A DNA stretch of 64,000 bases from Bacillota bacterium (GTDB lineage: Bacteria > Bacillota > Clostridia > Clostridiales > Clostridiaceae): contig JAGFXP010000003.1 of NCBI GenBank assembly GCA_017861315.1, positions 1 to 64,000 of the forward strand, read 5' to 3'. Both the position numbers and the translations under genes were made by a program. The notes below the pieces were generated by a model. That model had not been told where the DNA came from and did not search any database. It saw only the letters and a list, made by a program, of their open reading frames with translations. Positions 51,821 through 61,000 of the stretch are shown here, piece by piece. Positions within the stretch are counted from its first letter, which is position 1. Each line of letters starts with the position of its first letter.

Positions 51821-51852
51821 TTAAAAAAAAATAAGGCTCTAATGAGCCTTAT
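51821..51852 (-). terminator. Attenuator terminator before aroF (leader 3)
   Basis: ATAAGGCTC pairs with GAGCCTTAT around a four-base loop, then eight or more T residues on the minus strand, about 60 bases before the aroF start. Confidence 0.88.
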
Positions 51853-51871
51853 CACAAATAAAATTTACGCA

Positions 51872-52042
51872 TTATGCCAGCAGGGATTTCCCGCCAGTTA
51901 TAAACTTTAATTTATTAAACTCATCGTAAAGTGGAATATATATTTTTTTGCAGAAGAAATAACCAGCGCTAAAATAAAGATAGCCCCAGCTAAAATAAAA
52001 ATATACTTTTCCGCTTATTCCCTTTCCAATGATGTTCTCCAT
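51872..52042 (-). CDS. Aromatic-rich leader peptide 3 (candidate attenuator)
   Basis: 56 codons from ATG 52042, eight bases after GGAGG; an upstream ATG at 52057 overlaps the ribosome site. MENIIGKGIS, then VYFYFSWGYLYFSAGYFF with 11 aromatic residues, then CKK and L-Y-D-E. Homologous to leaders 1 and 2. It precedes a terminator and the aroF-tyrA-pheA-aroE-aroK operon. Confidence 0.8.
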   Translation of the reverse strand: MENIIGKGISGKVYFYFSWGYLYFSAGYFFCKKIYIPLYDEFNKLKFITGGKSLLA

Positions 52043-52081
52043 AACAGGAACCTCCAATAAATTAAATTTGTATTAGTTCTC

Positions 52082-52109
52082 ATTATATCAGCATATTTAT
52101 TAATGTCAA
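52082..52109 (-). promoter_or_regulatory. Promoter of leader 3
   Basis: -35 TTGACA (52104-52109), 16-base spacer, -10 TATAAT (52082-52087), minus strand. The layout is the same as the promoter of leader 1. Confidence 0.8.
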
Positions 52110-52297
52110 CCTGATTTTTTTGAATATTTCTTAAATTTGACACAACAATTTTATCAAATCTCGAATATTCCAACAGAAGAATTATCATGGATTGTTATTT
52201 TTTGCAATATTTGCGTATTCTTGTGAATTGCGGATAATTTGAAAGAAAGTGATTCAGGTGCAGGATGCGCCCGCATCAGCCCGTCGCCCTCAGCCTG

Positions 52298-52326
52298 TTG
52301 ACGGGAACGCCATATGGTGTTATCAT
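52298..52326 (+). promoter_or_regulatory. Promoter of the riboflavin operon
   Basis: -35 TTGACG (52298-52303), 17-base spacer, -10 TATCAT (52321-52326). The bases between leader 3 and this promoter (52110-52297) hold nothing else I recognise. Confidence 0.65.
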
Positions 52327-52347
52327 GTTATTGTTAATTAAATACTT

Positions 52348-52453
52348 ATCTTCAGGGCAGGGTGTGATTCCCTACCGGCGGTAAAGCCCGCGAGCCGAAA
52401 GGCTGATTCGGTTGGATTCCGAAGCCGACAGTATAGTCTGGATGAAAGAAGAT
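52348..52453 (+). ncRNA. FMN riboswitch (RFN element)
   Basis: The conserved blocks TCAGGGCAGGGTG, TTCCCTACCGGCGGTAAAGCCCGCGAGC, GATTCGGTTGGATTCCGAAGCCGACAGT and AGTCTGGATGAAAGAAGAT appear in order. The outer stem is ATCTTC/GAAGAT. It precedes ribD, which is the classic location. Confidence 0.95.
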
Positions 52454-52483
52454 TTAGAACGTTTAACATGGACGTTGGATTTC

Positions 52484-52521
52484 ATGCCCTGGGAATATAT
52501 TCTCAGGGCATTTATTTTTTT
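52484..52521 (+). terminator. Expression-platform terminator of the FMN riboswitch
   Basis: ATGCCCTGGGAATA-TATTCTCAGGGCAT hairpin, then a long T run, 20 bases before ribD. Confidence 0.85.
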
Positions 52522-52540
52522 ACAGGACGGGGTGATAGGT

Positions 52541-53647
52541 TTGGATATAGATATGATGAGGAGAGCCCTTAAGCTTGCCGAAAAAGGAACCGGGTACACA
52601 AACCCCAATCCGCTGGTTGGTGCAGTCATAGTTAGGGACGGGCGAATAATCGGCGAAGGCTGGCACAGGCTTTACGGCAGCGACCACGCGGAGGTGGACG
52701 CCTTCAAGAACGCCACCGAAGACGTGCGCGGAGCAGACATGTACGTGACTCTGGAGCCCTGCTCGCACTACGGCAAGACACCACCCTGCGCCAGGGCAAT
52801 CGTAGAAAAAGGCATCGGCAGGGTCTTCATAGGCCTGACAGACCCCAACCCGCTGGTCTCAGGACGAGGGATACAGATACTCAGGGATAACGGCATCCAT
52901 GTCGAATCCGGGTTTCTGGAGGAAGAAGGCAGAAGGCTGAACGAGATTTTCCTTAAATACATCACCACAGAGCTCCCCTTCTGCATAATGAAAACGGCCA
53001 TGACCCTGGACGGCAAGATAGCAACCGCCACCGGGGACTCAAAGTGGATAACCGGAGAGCTTTCCAGGAAGCATGTACACGAGCTGAGGCACAAGGTAGC
53101 GGGGATAATGGCAGGCATTGGCACCGTATTGGCTGACGACCCGATGCTTACAACGAGGCTGGAGGGAAGGGAAGGCAAGGATCCCGTAAGGATCGTTATC
53201 GACAGCAGCGCGCGCATACCCCTCGAGTCAAGGCTCCTGAACCTTGACTCGGAAGCGGGCACCATAATAGCCGCAACAGAGAAGGCGGACAAGGATAAGC
53301 TCAGGGCACTGGAAGCCAAGGGGGCCGAGGTAATAATCACCCCCCTGAAGGACAACGGCGTCGACCTGAACTGTCTGATGCGCGAGCTGGGAAAAAGGAA
53401 AATAGACAGCGTACTCCTGGAAGGCGGCGGAAGGGTCAACTATGCGGCCCTTAAAAGCGGCATAGTCGACAAGGTGAACGCCTTCATAGCGCCAAAGATA
53501 ATCGGCGGCGAATCGGCACGCACCCCTGTCGAAGGGGAAGGCATACAGTTCATGAAGGACGCTATCCTGCTGGACAAAACCGAGTTCTATAAATTCGGAG
53601 ACGATATAATGATAGAAGGATATATCCGGAAGGAGGGAAATTCCTGA
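52541..53647 (+). CDS. ribD: Bifunctional riboflavin deaminase/reductase
   Basis: TTG start at 52541 (DIDMMRRALKLAEKG follows), behind GGGGTGAT; the longer frame upstream lies in the riboswitch. About 368 residues. N-terminal deaminase (about 1-145) with zinc ligands HAE and PCSHYGKTPPC; C-terminal reductase (about 150-365) with KTAMTLDGKIATATGDSKWIT and VLLEGGGRVNYAAL. It performs the second and third steps from GTP. It overlaps the ribE start. Confidence 0.95.
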   Translation: MDIDMMRRALKLAEKGTGYTNPNPLVGAVIVRDGRIIGEGWHRLYGSDHAEVDAFKNATEDVRGADMYVTLEPCSHYGKTPPCARAIVEKGIGRVFIGLTDPNPLVSGRGIQILRDNGIHVESGFLEEEGRRLNEIFLKYITTELPFCIMKTAMTLDGKIATATGDSKWITGELSRKHVHELRHKVAGIMAGIGTVLADDPMLTTRLEGREGKDPVRIVIDSSARIPLESRLLNLDSEAGTIIAATEKADKDKLRALEAKGAEVIITPLKDNGVDLNCLMRELGKRKIDSVLLEGGGRVNYAALKSGIVDKVNAFIAPKIIGGESARTPVEGEGIQFMKDAILLDKTEFYKFGDDIMIEGYIRKEGNS

Positions 53648-54297
53648 TGTTTACAGGTCTTGTAGAGGAGATTGGCAGGATTGAGGGCATTGCAAAATCG
53701 GCCAAATCCGCAAAGATAACAATAAAAGCGAAAATCGTGCTTGAAGGAGTGAAGCTCGGAGACAGCATATGCACCAACGGTGTATGCCTTACGGTTACCG
53801 AGTTCGACAGCGAAAAATTCACGGTGGACGTCATGGCGGAATCCATGAGAAGGAGCAACCTGAAAAACCTTAAAAAAGGCGACGAGGTCAACCTGGAAAG
53901 GGCACTGAAGGTCAGCGACCGCCTGGGTGGACATATAGTTAGCGGACACATAGACGGCACGGGTAAAATAGAAGCCTATGAGAAAGAGGACAACGCGGTA
54001 TGGATAACCGTATCTGCTGCGCCCGAGCTGCTCAAGTATATAATCGAGAAGGGTTCCATAGCCATCGACGGCGTCAGCCTGACCGTTGCCTGCGTCGATG
54101 ACGAGAAGTTCAAGGTCTCGATAATCCCTCACACGAAGGACGCAACCACCCTTCTGAGGAAACAGCCCGGCCAGGAGGTCAACCTGGAGTGCGACATGAT
54201 CGGGAAATATATAGAGAAGCTTATGAATTTCGGCAGCAGGCCAACTTCAAAAAGCAGCATCGACATGGACTTTCTGGCCAGGAATGGCTTTTTATAA
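53647..54297 (+). CDS. ribE: Riboflavin synthase alpha chain
   Basis: 216 residues; ATG 53647 overlaps the ribD stop (TGATG). Two tandem barrel repeats: [12 protein letters not shown]... and [16 protein letters not shown]... Residues CTNGVCLTV and [10 protein letters not shown] mark the repeats. It dismutates two lumazines to riboflavin. Second gene of the operon. Confidence 0.95.
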   Translation: MFTGLVEEIGRIEGIAKSAKSAKITIKAKIVLEGVKLGDSICTNGVCLTVTEFDSEKFTVDVMAESMRRSNLKNLKKGDEVNLERALKVSDRLGGHIVSGHIDGTGKIEAYEKEDNAVWITVSAAPELLKYIIEKGSIAIDGVSLTVACVDDEKFKVSIIPHTKDATTLLRKQPGQEVNLECDMIGKYIEKLMNFGSRPTSKSSIDMDFLARNGFL

Positions 54298-54320
54298 AAA
54301 ACAGCGAGGAGGAGAAACAA

Positions 54321-55541
54321 ATGTACAAACTGAATACAATCCAGGAAGCTCTTGAAGATATCAGAGCCGGTAAGATCATAGTAGTTATAGATGACGAAGA
54401 CAGAGAGAACGAAGGGGACCTTCTAATGGCGGCCGAGAAGGTGACGCCGGAGGCTATCAACTTCATGGCAACCTACGGAAGAGGCCTAATATGCATGCCG
54501 GTGGCAGGATCCCGCCTCAAGGAGCTGGGGCTGTCGCAGATGGTTACCGAAAACACCGACACCATGGGTACAGCATTTACGGTATCAATAGATTCAGCTG
54601 ATTCCACCACAGGCATCTCGGCCTTTGAAAGAGCTGCAACCATAGCGAAGGTGCTTGACGACAATGCCACCGGAAGGGACTTCAAGAAGCCGGGCCATGT
54701 GTTCCCTCTCGAGGCAAAGGATGGCGGCGTTCTCATAAGGGCCGGCCACACAGAGGCCGCAGTCGACCTTGCAAGGCTTGCCGGACTGAAGCCGGCTGGA
54801 GTAATATGCGAAATAATGAACGAGGACGGCACAATGGCGAGGACCCCTCAGCTGATGGACTACGTCAAAAAGCACGGCCTCAAGATAATTACCATTGCCG
54901 ACCTTATCTCCTACCGCAAGGACAAGGAGATCCTTGTGAAGAAGGTAGCGGAAGCCGACATGCCTACAAAATACGGCCACTTCAAGCTCACAGGCTATAT
55001 TAATACTCTCAACGGAGAGCACCACGTGGCTCTTGTAAAAGGGGACATCAGCGGCACTGAACCTGTGCTTGTCAGGGTCCACTCGGAATGCCTCACAGGC
55101 GACGCCTTCGGCTCCCTGAGATGCGACTGCGGCGACCAGCTGGCTTCAGCTCTCTGCCAGATCGAGAAAGCCGGAAGAGGAGTGCTCCTCTACATGAGGC
55201 AGGAAGGCAGAGGCATAGGCCTCATCAACAAGATAAAGGCGTACGGCCTTCAGGATAAGGGCATGGATACGGTTGAAGCCAACCTGGCCCTGGGGTTCCC
55301 TGCAGACATGAGGGATTACGGTATCGGCGCCCAGATTCTTGCCGACCTTGGAATAAAGAAGATGGACCTGATGACAAACAACCCCAAAAAGATTGCAGGC
55401 CTTTCAGGATACGGGATCGAGATTGTGAACAGGGTCCCCATCCAGACGGGCTGTAATATAGTAAACGAATCATACCTCAAGACCAAGAAAGACAAAATGG
55501 GCCATATGTTAAAATTCAATGAAAGCGAAGGAGAAGATTAA
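54321..55541 (+). CDS. ribBA: 3,4-DHBP synthase / GTP cyclohydrolase II fusion
   Basis: ATG 54321 behind GAGGAGG; 406 residues. N-terminal RibB domain (1-205) with [16 protein letters not shown] and [17 protein letters not shown]-terminal RibA domain (206-400) with [21 protein letters not shown] (zinc cysteines), [13 protein letters not shown] and MTNNPKK. It supplies both substrates at the start of the pathway. Confidence 0.96.
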   Translation: MYKLNTIQEALEDIRAGKIIVVIDDEDRENEGDLLMAAEKVTPEAINFMATYGRGLICMPVAGSRLKELGLSQMVTENTDTMGTAFTVSIDSADSTTGISAFERAATIAKVLDDNATGRDFKKPGHVFPLEAKDGGVLIRAGHTEAAVDLARLAGLKPAGVICEIMNEDGTMARTPQLMDYVKKHGLKIITIADLISYRKDKEILVKKVAEADMPTKYGHFKLTGYINTLNGEHHVALVKGDISGTEPVLVRVHSECLTGDAFGSLRCDCGDQLASALCQIEKAGRGVLLYMRQEGRGIGLINKIKAYGLQDKGMDTVEANLALGFPADMRDYGIGAQILADLGIKKMDLMTNNPKKIAGLSGYGIEIVNRVPIQTGCNIVNESYLKTKKDKMGHMLKFNESEGED

Positions 55542-55542
55542 T

Positions 55543-56004
55543 ATGAAAACTATTGAAGGAAATTTGATATCACAGGGAAACAGGTACGGTATAATCGTGG
55601 GAAGGTTCAACGAGTTCATAGGTGGAAAGCTTTTGTCGGGAGCGCTGGACGGCCTCAAGAGGCACGGTGTTGACGATTCAGAGATAGAAGTTGTCCTTGT
55701 ACCGGGAGCTTTCGAAATCCCCCTGGCTGCAAAGAAAATGGCTAAATCCCAGAAATACGATGCAGTGATCTGCCTCGGAGCGGTTATCAAGGGTTCCACT
55801 CCGCACTTTGACTTTGTGTCAAGCGAAGTTTCAAAGGGAATCGCAAGCGTTTCTCTTGAGACTGAGATTCCGGTTATATTCGGCGTTCTTACAACGGACA
55901 CTATCGAACAGGCGATTGAAAGGGCCGGAACAAAGGCAGGAAACAAAGGCTATGATGCTGCAGTTACTGCTATCGAGATGGCAAACCTTCTCAAAGAGAT
56001 CTAA
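55543..56004 (+). CDS. ribH: 6,7-dimethyl-8-ribityllumazine synthase
   Basis: ATG 55543 behind AGGAG, one base after the ribBA stop; 153 residues. [55 protein letters not shown] with the catalytic His, and [24 protein letters not shown]. It joins DHBP with 5-amino-6-ribitylaminouracil. The longer frame seen upstream is not used. Confidence 0.96.
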   Translation: MKTIEGNLISQGNRYGIIVGRFNEFIGGKLLSGALDGLKRHGVDDSEIEVVLVPGAFEIPLAAKKMAKSQKYDAVICLGAVIKGSTPHFDFVSSEVSKGIASVSLETEIPVIFGVLTTDTIEQAIERAGTKAGNKGYDAAVTAIEMANLLKEI

Positions 56005-56007
56005 TCC

Positions 56008-56664
56008 ATGCCGCTGGGACGTATCAAGACAATATTTTTCGACTACGACGGCACACTGCACAACGGCATCAAGATATATGCGCCCGCTTTCAGGGATGCA
56101 TATGCCTATCTTGTAGAGAACAGTTACGCCGAACCCAGGGATTGGACAGAGGCTGAGATATCCTACTGGCTGGGCTTCAGCCCGATGGAAATGTGGAAAA
56201 GATTCATGCCCGGCATACCCGAGGAGACTAAAATAACCTGCTCCGGCATTATATCCTCCACAATGAAAGCCCTGACCGAAGGCGGAAAAGCCGAGCTCTA
56301 CAGAGGCTCCATCGAAGTTCTTTCCTACCTGAAAGAAAAAGGCTACCACCTTATATTCATCAGCAACTGCAAAAGCTACTACAAGGAAGCCCACAACAGG
56401 ATCTTCGGCCTGGACAATTATTTCGAGGAGCTCATAGCCACAGAGGATTACGGCTACCTGCCGAAAGACGAGATACTCGCTTCAATCAAGCACAGATACG
56501 AGAAGGATATCGCGATAGTCGGGGACCGCTTCCAGGATATCGAGGCCGGAAAGGCCAACGGAATCCTTACCATAGGCTGCACCTATGGCTACGGCTCAGC
56601 TTCGGAGCTTGAGGATGCAGACATCAGGATCGGCGACATCCTTGAGCTTAAAAAACTCCTGTGA
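56008..56664 (+). CDS. HAD-family hydrolase, candidate riboflavin-pathway phosphatase
   Basis: 218 residues from ATG 56008, only three bases after the ribH stop. HAD motifs are complete: motif I FFDYDGTLHNG (nucleophile and second Asp), motif II IFISN, Lys in YLPKDEIL, motif III VGDRFQDIEAGKANG. The cap lies between motifs I and II (HAD class I). The pathway needs a phosphatase on 5-amino-6-(5-phosphoribitylamino)uracil, and in other bacteria this is a HAD enzyme such as YcsE/YigB. Position in the FMN-riboswitch operon makes this a good candidate. The gene could still be a general phosphatase. Confidence 0.8.
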   Translation: MPLGRIKTIFFDYDGTLHNGIKIYAPAFRDAYAYLVENSYAEPRDWTEAEISYWLGFSPMEMWKRFMPGIPEETKITCSGIISSTMKALTEGGKAELYRGSIEVLSYLKEKGYHLIFISNCKSYYKEAHNRIFGLDNYFEELIATEDYGYLPKDEILASIKHRYEKDIAIVGDRFQDIEAGKANGILTIGCTYGYGSASELEDADIRIGDILELKKLL

Positions 56665-56675
56665 TTCATGAATCT

Positions 56676-56720
56676 TAAGAACTGCGGTCAGCCCTTACCA
56701 GGGTTGCCTGCAGTTCTTAT
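56676..56720 (+). terminator. Hairpin after the riboflavin operon
   Basis: TAAGAACTGC pairs with GCAGTTCTTA around 25 bases that hold an inner CCCTT/AGGG stem. No T run follows, so it is a weak terminator or RNA 3' end. Confidence 0.45.
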
Positions 56721-56726
56721 CACTGT

Positions 56727-56755
56727 TGACACCAAACGCCAAAAAAGCTATACTT
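56727..56755 (+). promoter_or_regulatory. Promoter of the TetR-ABC-FtsX operon
   Basis: Consensus -35 TTGACA (56727-56732), 17-base spacer, -10 TATACT (56750-56755), directly after the hairpin. Confidence 0.8.
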
Positions 56756-56778
56756 TAAAAGTGAACGGAGGTTTTCTA

Positions 56779-57396
56779 ATGCAGTATTTAAAAGATGAGA
56801 TGAGAAGCAGGATAACCGAAAAAGCTTTGATCGAATTCAGGGAAAAAGGCTATACCGGCGCTTCCATAAGAAGCATAGCCAAGAACTCAGGCACCTCGAC
56901 CGGAAACATCTACAAATATTTTCACGGCAAGGATGACCTTTACGAAACCCTGGTTGGCTCCGTCTATTCCAAGCTTACGGACTGCATAAGGCAGTTCAGC
57001 GAAGTTGAATTGAACGAAAACGCAGAAACAGTTTTTTACGAGCTCATGGGCACCATCCTGGGCATTATTGAGGAGAGCAGCCATGAGCTGTCAATACTTC
57101 TCAACAAGAGCGCCGGCTCCAAATACGAGAACTGCAAAAGCACTTTCATCAACCTGATTACGGATATTGTAACAGGCACGATAAGGTATGAACTTGCAGC
57201 AAAAGGAAAAATCCTGAAGGATGGCTTCATCATATACCTGCTGTCCAACAGCATGGTGGAGAGCATATCCATAATCCTGCTGGAAAAAGAAAACAGCGCG
57301 GAGGCAAGGGCCCTGATACTGGACCTGATTGAAATCTTCTTCGGCGATCTCGCTGAAAAGCTTGCGTACCAAAAGGAGGTATCCCCTGTTGAATAA
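56779..57396 (+). CDS. TetR-family regulator
   Basis: ATG 56779 behind CGGAGG; 205 residues. N-terminal HTH: TEKALIEFREKGYTGASIRSIAKNSGTSTGNIYKYFHGKDDLYETLVG, classical. The C-terminal ligand domain is unassigned. It is the first gene of an operon with an ABC transporter, whose gene starts 8 bases before its stop. It likely represses the operon until an effector binds; the effector is not known. Confidence 0.9.
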   Translation: MQYLKDEMRSRITEKALIEFREKGYTGASIRSIAKNSGTSTGNIYKYFHGKDDLYETLVGSVYSKLTDCIRQFSEVELNENAETVFYELMGTILGIIEESSHELSILLNKSAGSKYENCKSTFINLITDIVTGTIRYELAAKGKILKDGFIIYLLSNSMVESISIILLEKENSAEARALILDLIEIFFGDLAEKLAYQKEVSPVE

Positions 57397-58093
57397 TTTT
57401 ATAGAATTAAAAGATGTAAGAAAAACCTATGTGATGGGCGAAGTTGAAATACACGCCGTGGACGGCGTAAGCTTCTCCATAGACAAGGGCGAATTAGTAA
57501 TAATCCTTGGCGCCAGCGGTGCAGGAAAGTCGACCATACTGAATCTCCTGGGAGGGATGGACCATGTGACCTCCGGAAGTATTCTTGTTGACGGGAATGA
57601 GATAAGCAGCTACGACACCAAAAAACTCACAAAATACAGGCGCGAGGAAATCGGGTTTGTATTCCAGTTCTACAACCTTGTCCAGAACCTGAGCGCCCTG
57701 GAGAATGTGGAGCTGGCTGTGGAGATATGCAGCAATCCCCTTAATCCGATGGAGGTTCTCCACGGTGTCGGCCTGAAGGACAGGATGGACAATTTTCCCT
57801 CCCAGCTTTCCGGCGGCGAGCAGCAGAGGGTGTCAATAGCCAGGGCCCTCGCCAAGAACCCAAAGCTTCTGCTCTGCGATGAGCCTACAGGGGCGCTGGA
57901 CTATAATACAGGACGAGCAATATTGAAACTTCTGACACAAACCGTTAAAAAATACAACATGACAGTTATAGTCATAACACACAATTCCGCCTTGTCCCCT
58001 ATTGCCGACAAGGTAATAACAGTAAGGAACGGACGGATTGACAGCGTAGTCAAAAACCCTGATCCGGTGCCTATAGAACGGATCGAGTGGTAG
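57389..58093 (+). CDS. ABC transporter ATP-binding protein (MacB/LolD type)
   Basis: TTG start at 57389, with GGAGG nine bases upstream and overlapping the TetR stop; 234 residues. Walker [11 protein letters not shown]-loop [18 protein letters not shown], signature [15 protein letters not shown], Walker [13 protein letters not shown]. The [12 protein letters not shown] Walker B and the FtsX partner place it with MacB-like mechanotransmission transporters. Confidence 0.93.
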   Translation: MNNFIELKDVRKTYVMGEVEIHAVDGVSFSIDKGELVIILGASGAGKSTILNLLGGMDHVTSGSILVDGNEISSYDTKKLTKYRREEIGFVFQFYNLVQNLSALENVELAVEICSNPLNPMEVLHGVGLKDRMDNFPSQLSGGEQQRVSIARALAKNPKLLLCDEPTGALDYNTGRAILKLLTQTVKKYNMTVIVITHNSALSPIADKVITVRNGRIDSVVKNPDPVPIERIEW

Positions 58094-58095
58094 CC

Positions 58096-61000
58096 ATGGG
58101 AAACACTTTTTTCAAAAACCTGTTCAGGGACATAAAGAAGACAATCTCAAGATTCCTGTCCATACTGGTGATAATTGCTGTAGGCGTATCCTTCTACGCA
58201 GGAATACGAGCCTCCAGCCCCGATATGAAAGTATCCGGCGACAAGTACTTCACCGACACAAACCTCATGGACTTCAAGCTCATCTCAACGCTGGGCATAA
58301 CTGAAGCCGATGTGGAGGAATTTAAAAAAGTCAGCGGCGTGACTGCCGTGGAAGGATCCCGCTCAGTAGATGCAGTCACTGTAAAGGACCAGGTATCCCT
58401 TGTCCTGAACGTCAATTCACTCCCGACCGAGGGCGGCATAAACCAGATTAAAATAGTCCAGGGAAGGAAACCGTCAGATGCCGGCGAGGCAATAGTTGAG
58501 GAAAACTTCTTCAGAGAACAGAAGCTGAGCCTGGGCGGCAAGATAGCACTTGAATCCGGCAACGATACAGACCTTAAGGACACTCTGCAAACCACCGAAT
58601 TCACCGTAGTCGGCACCGCAGAATCACCTCTCTACGTTTCCGAGCAGAGGCAGCTGAGTTCAGTAGGCAACGGATCCGTCAAGGGTTTTGTATATATTCT
58701 TCCGGAGGTTTTTAAAAGCGGCGTATTCACAGAAGCCTATGTGCTCTGCAAAAGCGCTGCTTCCGACAGCAGCCTCACAGACAACGCGGCTTACAAGGAA
58801 TCCACCGGCAGCATTAAGGCAGCCTTGAAAAACCTGGGCATCGAAAGAGCGCAGCTGAGGAAGGACGACTTACTTGCTGAGGCAAATGCAAAAATCTCGG
58901 ACGCGGAAGAGGAGCTTGCAGCAGCAAGGCTGGAAGCTGCAGACAAATTTGCGGATGCAAGGGCTCAGCTGCAATCGGGGCGCGACCAGATTGCACAGGG
59001 CTGGGCCGACCTGGAGGCTTCCAGGGAACAGGCTGCACAGGGTCAGGCTGAACTGGATGCCGCCAGGGAGCAGGCTGCACAGGGAAGAGCCGACCTGGAG
59101 GCTTCCAGGGAGCAGGTTGCACAGGGTCAGGCTGAACTGGACGAGCAGGTTGCTGCATTCAACATTCAGAAAGCTGCCGCAGAACCTCAGCTCCAGCAGG
59201 CGGAAGAACAGCTTGCTGCCGGTGAAAAGCAGCTGGCTGACCAAAAGGCTGCCGCTGCACAGTCCATTTCTTCAGGCATGGAAGCAAATCTGGCGGCACT
59301 GAAAACACAGCTTGACGCCGACCCTGCAAACGCCGCCCTTGCCGCGCAGTACGCAGCGCTGAGCCAGATTTACGAGAACGACGTATACGGCAGGGATTTC
59401 GACACTATGTACAGCCTATTGTCCCAGGACGGGGCTCTCTCTCAGATAGACGGCCAGACGAATATCTCTTCCATCAAGGCTCAGTTTGATGCGGGAGAAG
59501 CTGCCCTTGAAGCTTCACGCCAGCAGCTTGAGGCTCAGAAGGCCCAGCTGGCCTCTGCAGAAGAGCAGCTAGCCAGCGCCCAGGCGCAGCTTGATTCTGC
59601 AGAGGAGCAGATCATCGCCGGAGAGGCTGCCCTTGACGCAGGCGATGAACAGATAGCCGCCGGCCAGGCGGAGCTTGATGCCGGATATGAACAGATGGCA
59701 CAGGCTGAAACGGATCTCGAAGCCGGTGAAGCAGAAATAAACGATAACGAATCTCTGCTTGCCGACGAAGAAGCAAAAGCAGCCGGGAAGTTCGAAGATG
59801 CGGAAGCTGAAATCCAGAAGGGCCGCGCCAAGCTGAGCGATATAAAGGATCCTGATTTCTATGCACTCGGCAGGTCAGAAAATGTCGGCTATGAAACCTA
59901 CAGGCAGGACGGCGACAGGATAAACAGCATAGGCAAGGTATTCCCTCTTATATTTTTCCTTGTTGCGGCACTTGTCAGCCTGACCACCATGACAAGGATG
60001 GTCCAGGAAAAAAGGATCGAGATAGGAACCTTCAAAGCCCTGGGGTATTCCAGGGGGGCCATCGTATCCCACTACCTCATATACGCCCTTTCGGCGAGCC
60101 TGGTAGGCAGCATCATCGGCATCGCCATCGGCTTCAACCTTTTTCCGCGGCTTATTCTGAACGCATACAGTTCCCTGTACACAATACCTGACAAGCTTTA
60201 CCCGTTCAACACCTGGCTTGCTTTACAGTCTTCAGTCATAGCGGTGTTTTTAACTGTCATCGCTGCTGTTGCTTCGGCCCTTGATGAGCTCAGGGAGGTT
60301 CCCGCTTCCCTCATGAGGCCTAAGCCGCCTAAGTCCGGCAAGAAAATCCTTCTGGAAAGGATACCGCTTGTCTGGCGAAAACTGAGCTTCACAAAAAAGG
60401 TTACAGCAAGGAATATATTCAGGTATAAGCAGAGGCTGTTCATGACCGTCATTGGCATAGCAGCCTGCACAGGGCTTATGATAACAGGCTTCGGCCTAAA
60501 AGGAGCTATAATAGGTTCAGCAGAAAACCAGTTCAACAAAATTTACAAATACGACATGGTCACGACCCTCACAAGCACCGTTAATTCGTATGAAAAATCC
60601 AAAATCGAGGAAAGCTTATCCTCTGACTCCAACTTCAAGTCCTACCTTTTTGCATATTCAAAAAACGCCTCGGCAATAAAGGAGACCGGAGGAAGCGAGG
60701 ATGCCTACGTCGTAGTGCCTGAATATGAAGATGGTCTTAACAGCTATATAGAACTTACAACAGGCAGGGAGTCCCTCAAACTGAGCGATGATGGTGCAAT
60801 AATCACCAAGAAATTCTCGAACCTTATTGGTAAAGGCGTCGGGGACACCTTCGAACTCAAGATAAACGACATGACCGTGCAGGTCAAGGTTGCGGCTGTA
60901 ACAGAACATTATATCCAGCACTACATTTATATGAGCCCCGCTTACTACAAAGCGCTTACCGGAGGGGATGTCCAGTATAATTCCTTCTACGGGCTCCTGA

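Noticed and set aside
43991..52042. Leader ORFs read as ordinary small membrane proteins
   Set aside because: Their hydrophobicity comes from aromatic runs, and each sits between a promoter and a terminator before an aromatic operon. Regulation explains position and composition better.
58993..59142. Repeats considered as a CRISPR array
   Set aside because: They are contiguous 42-bp in-frame repeats inside a coding region with no spacers.
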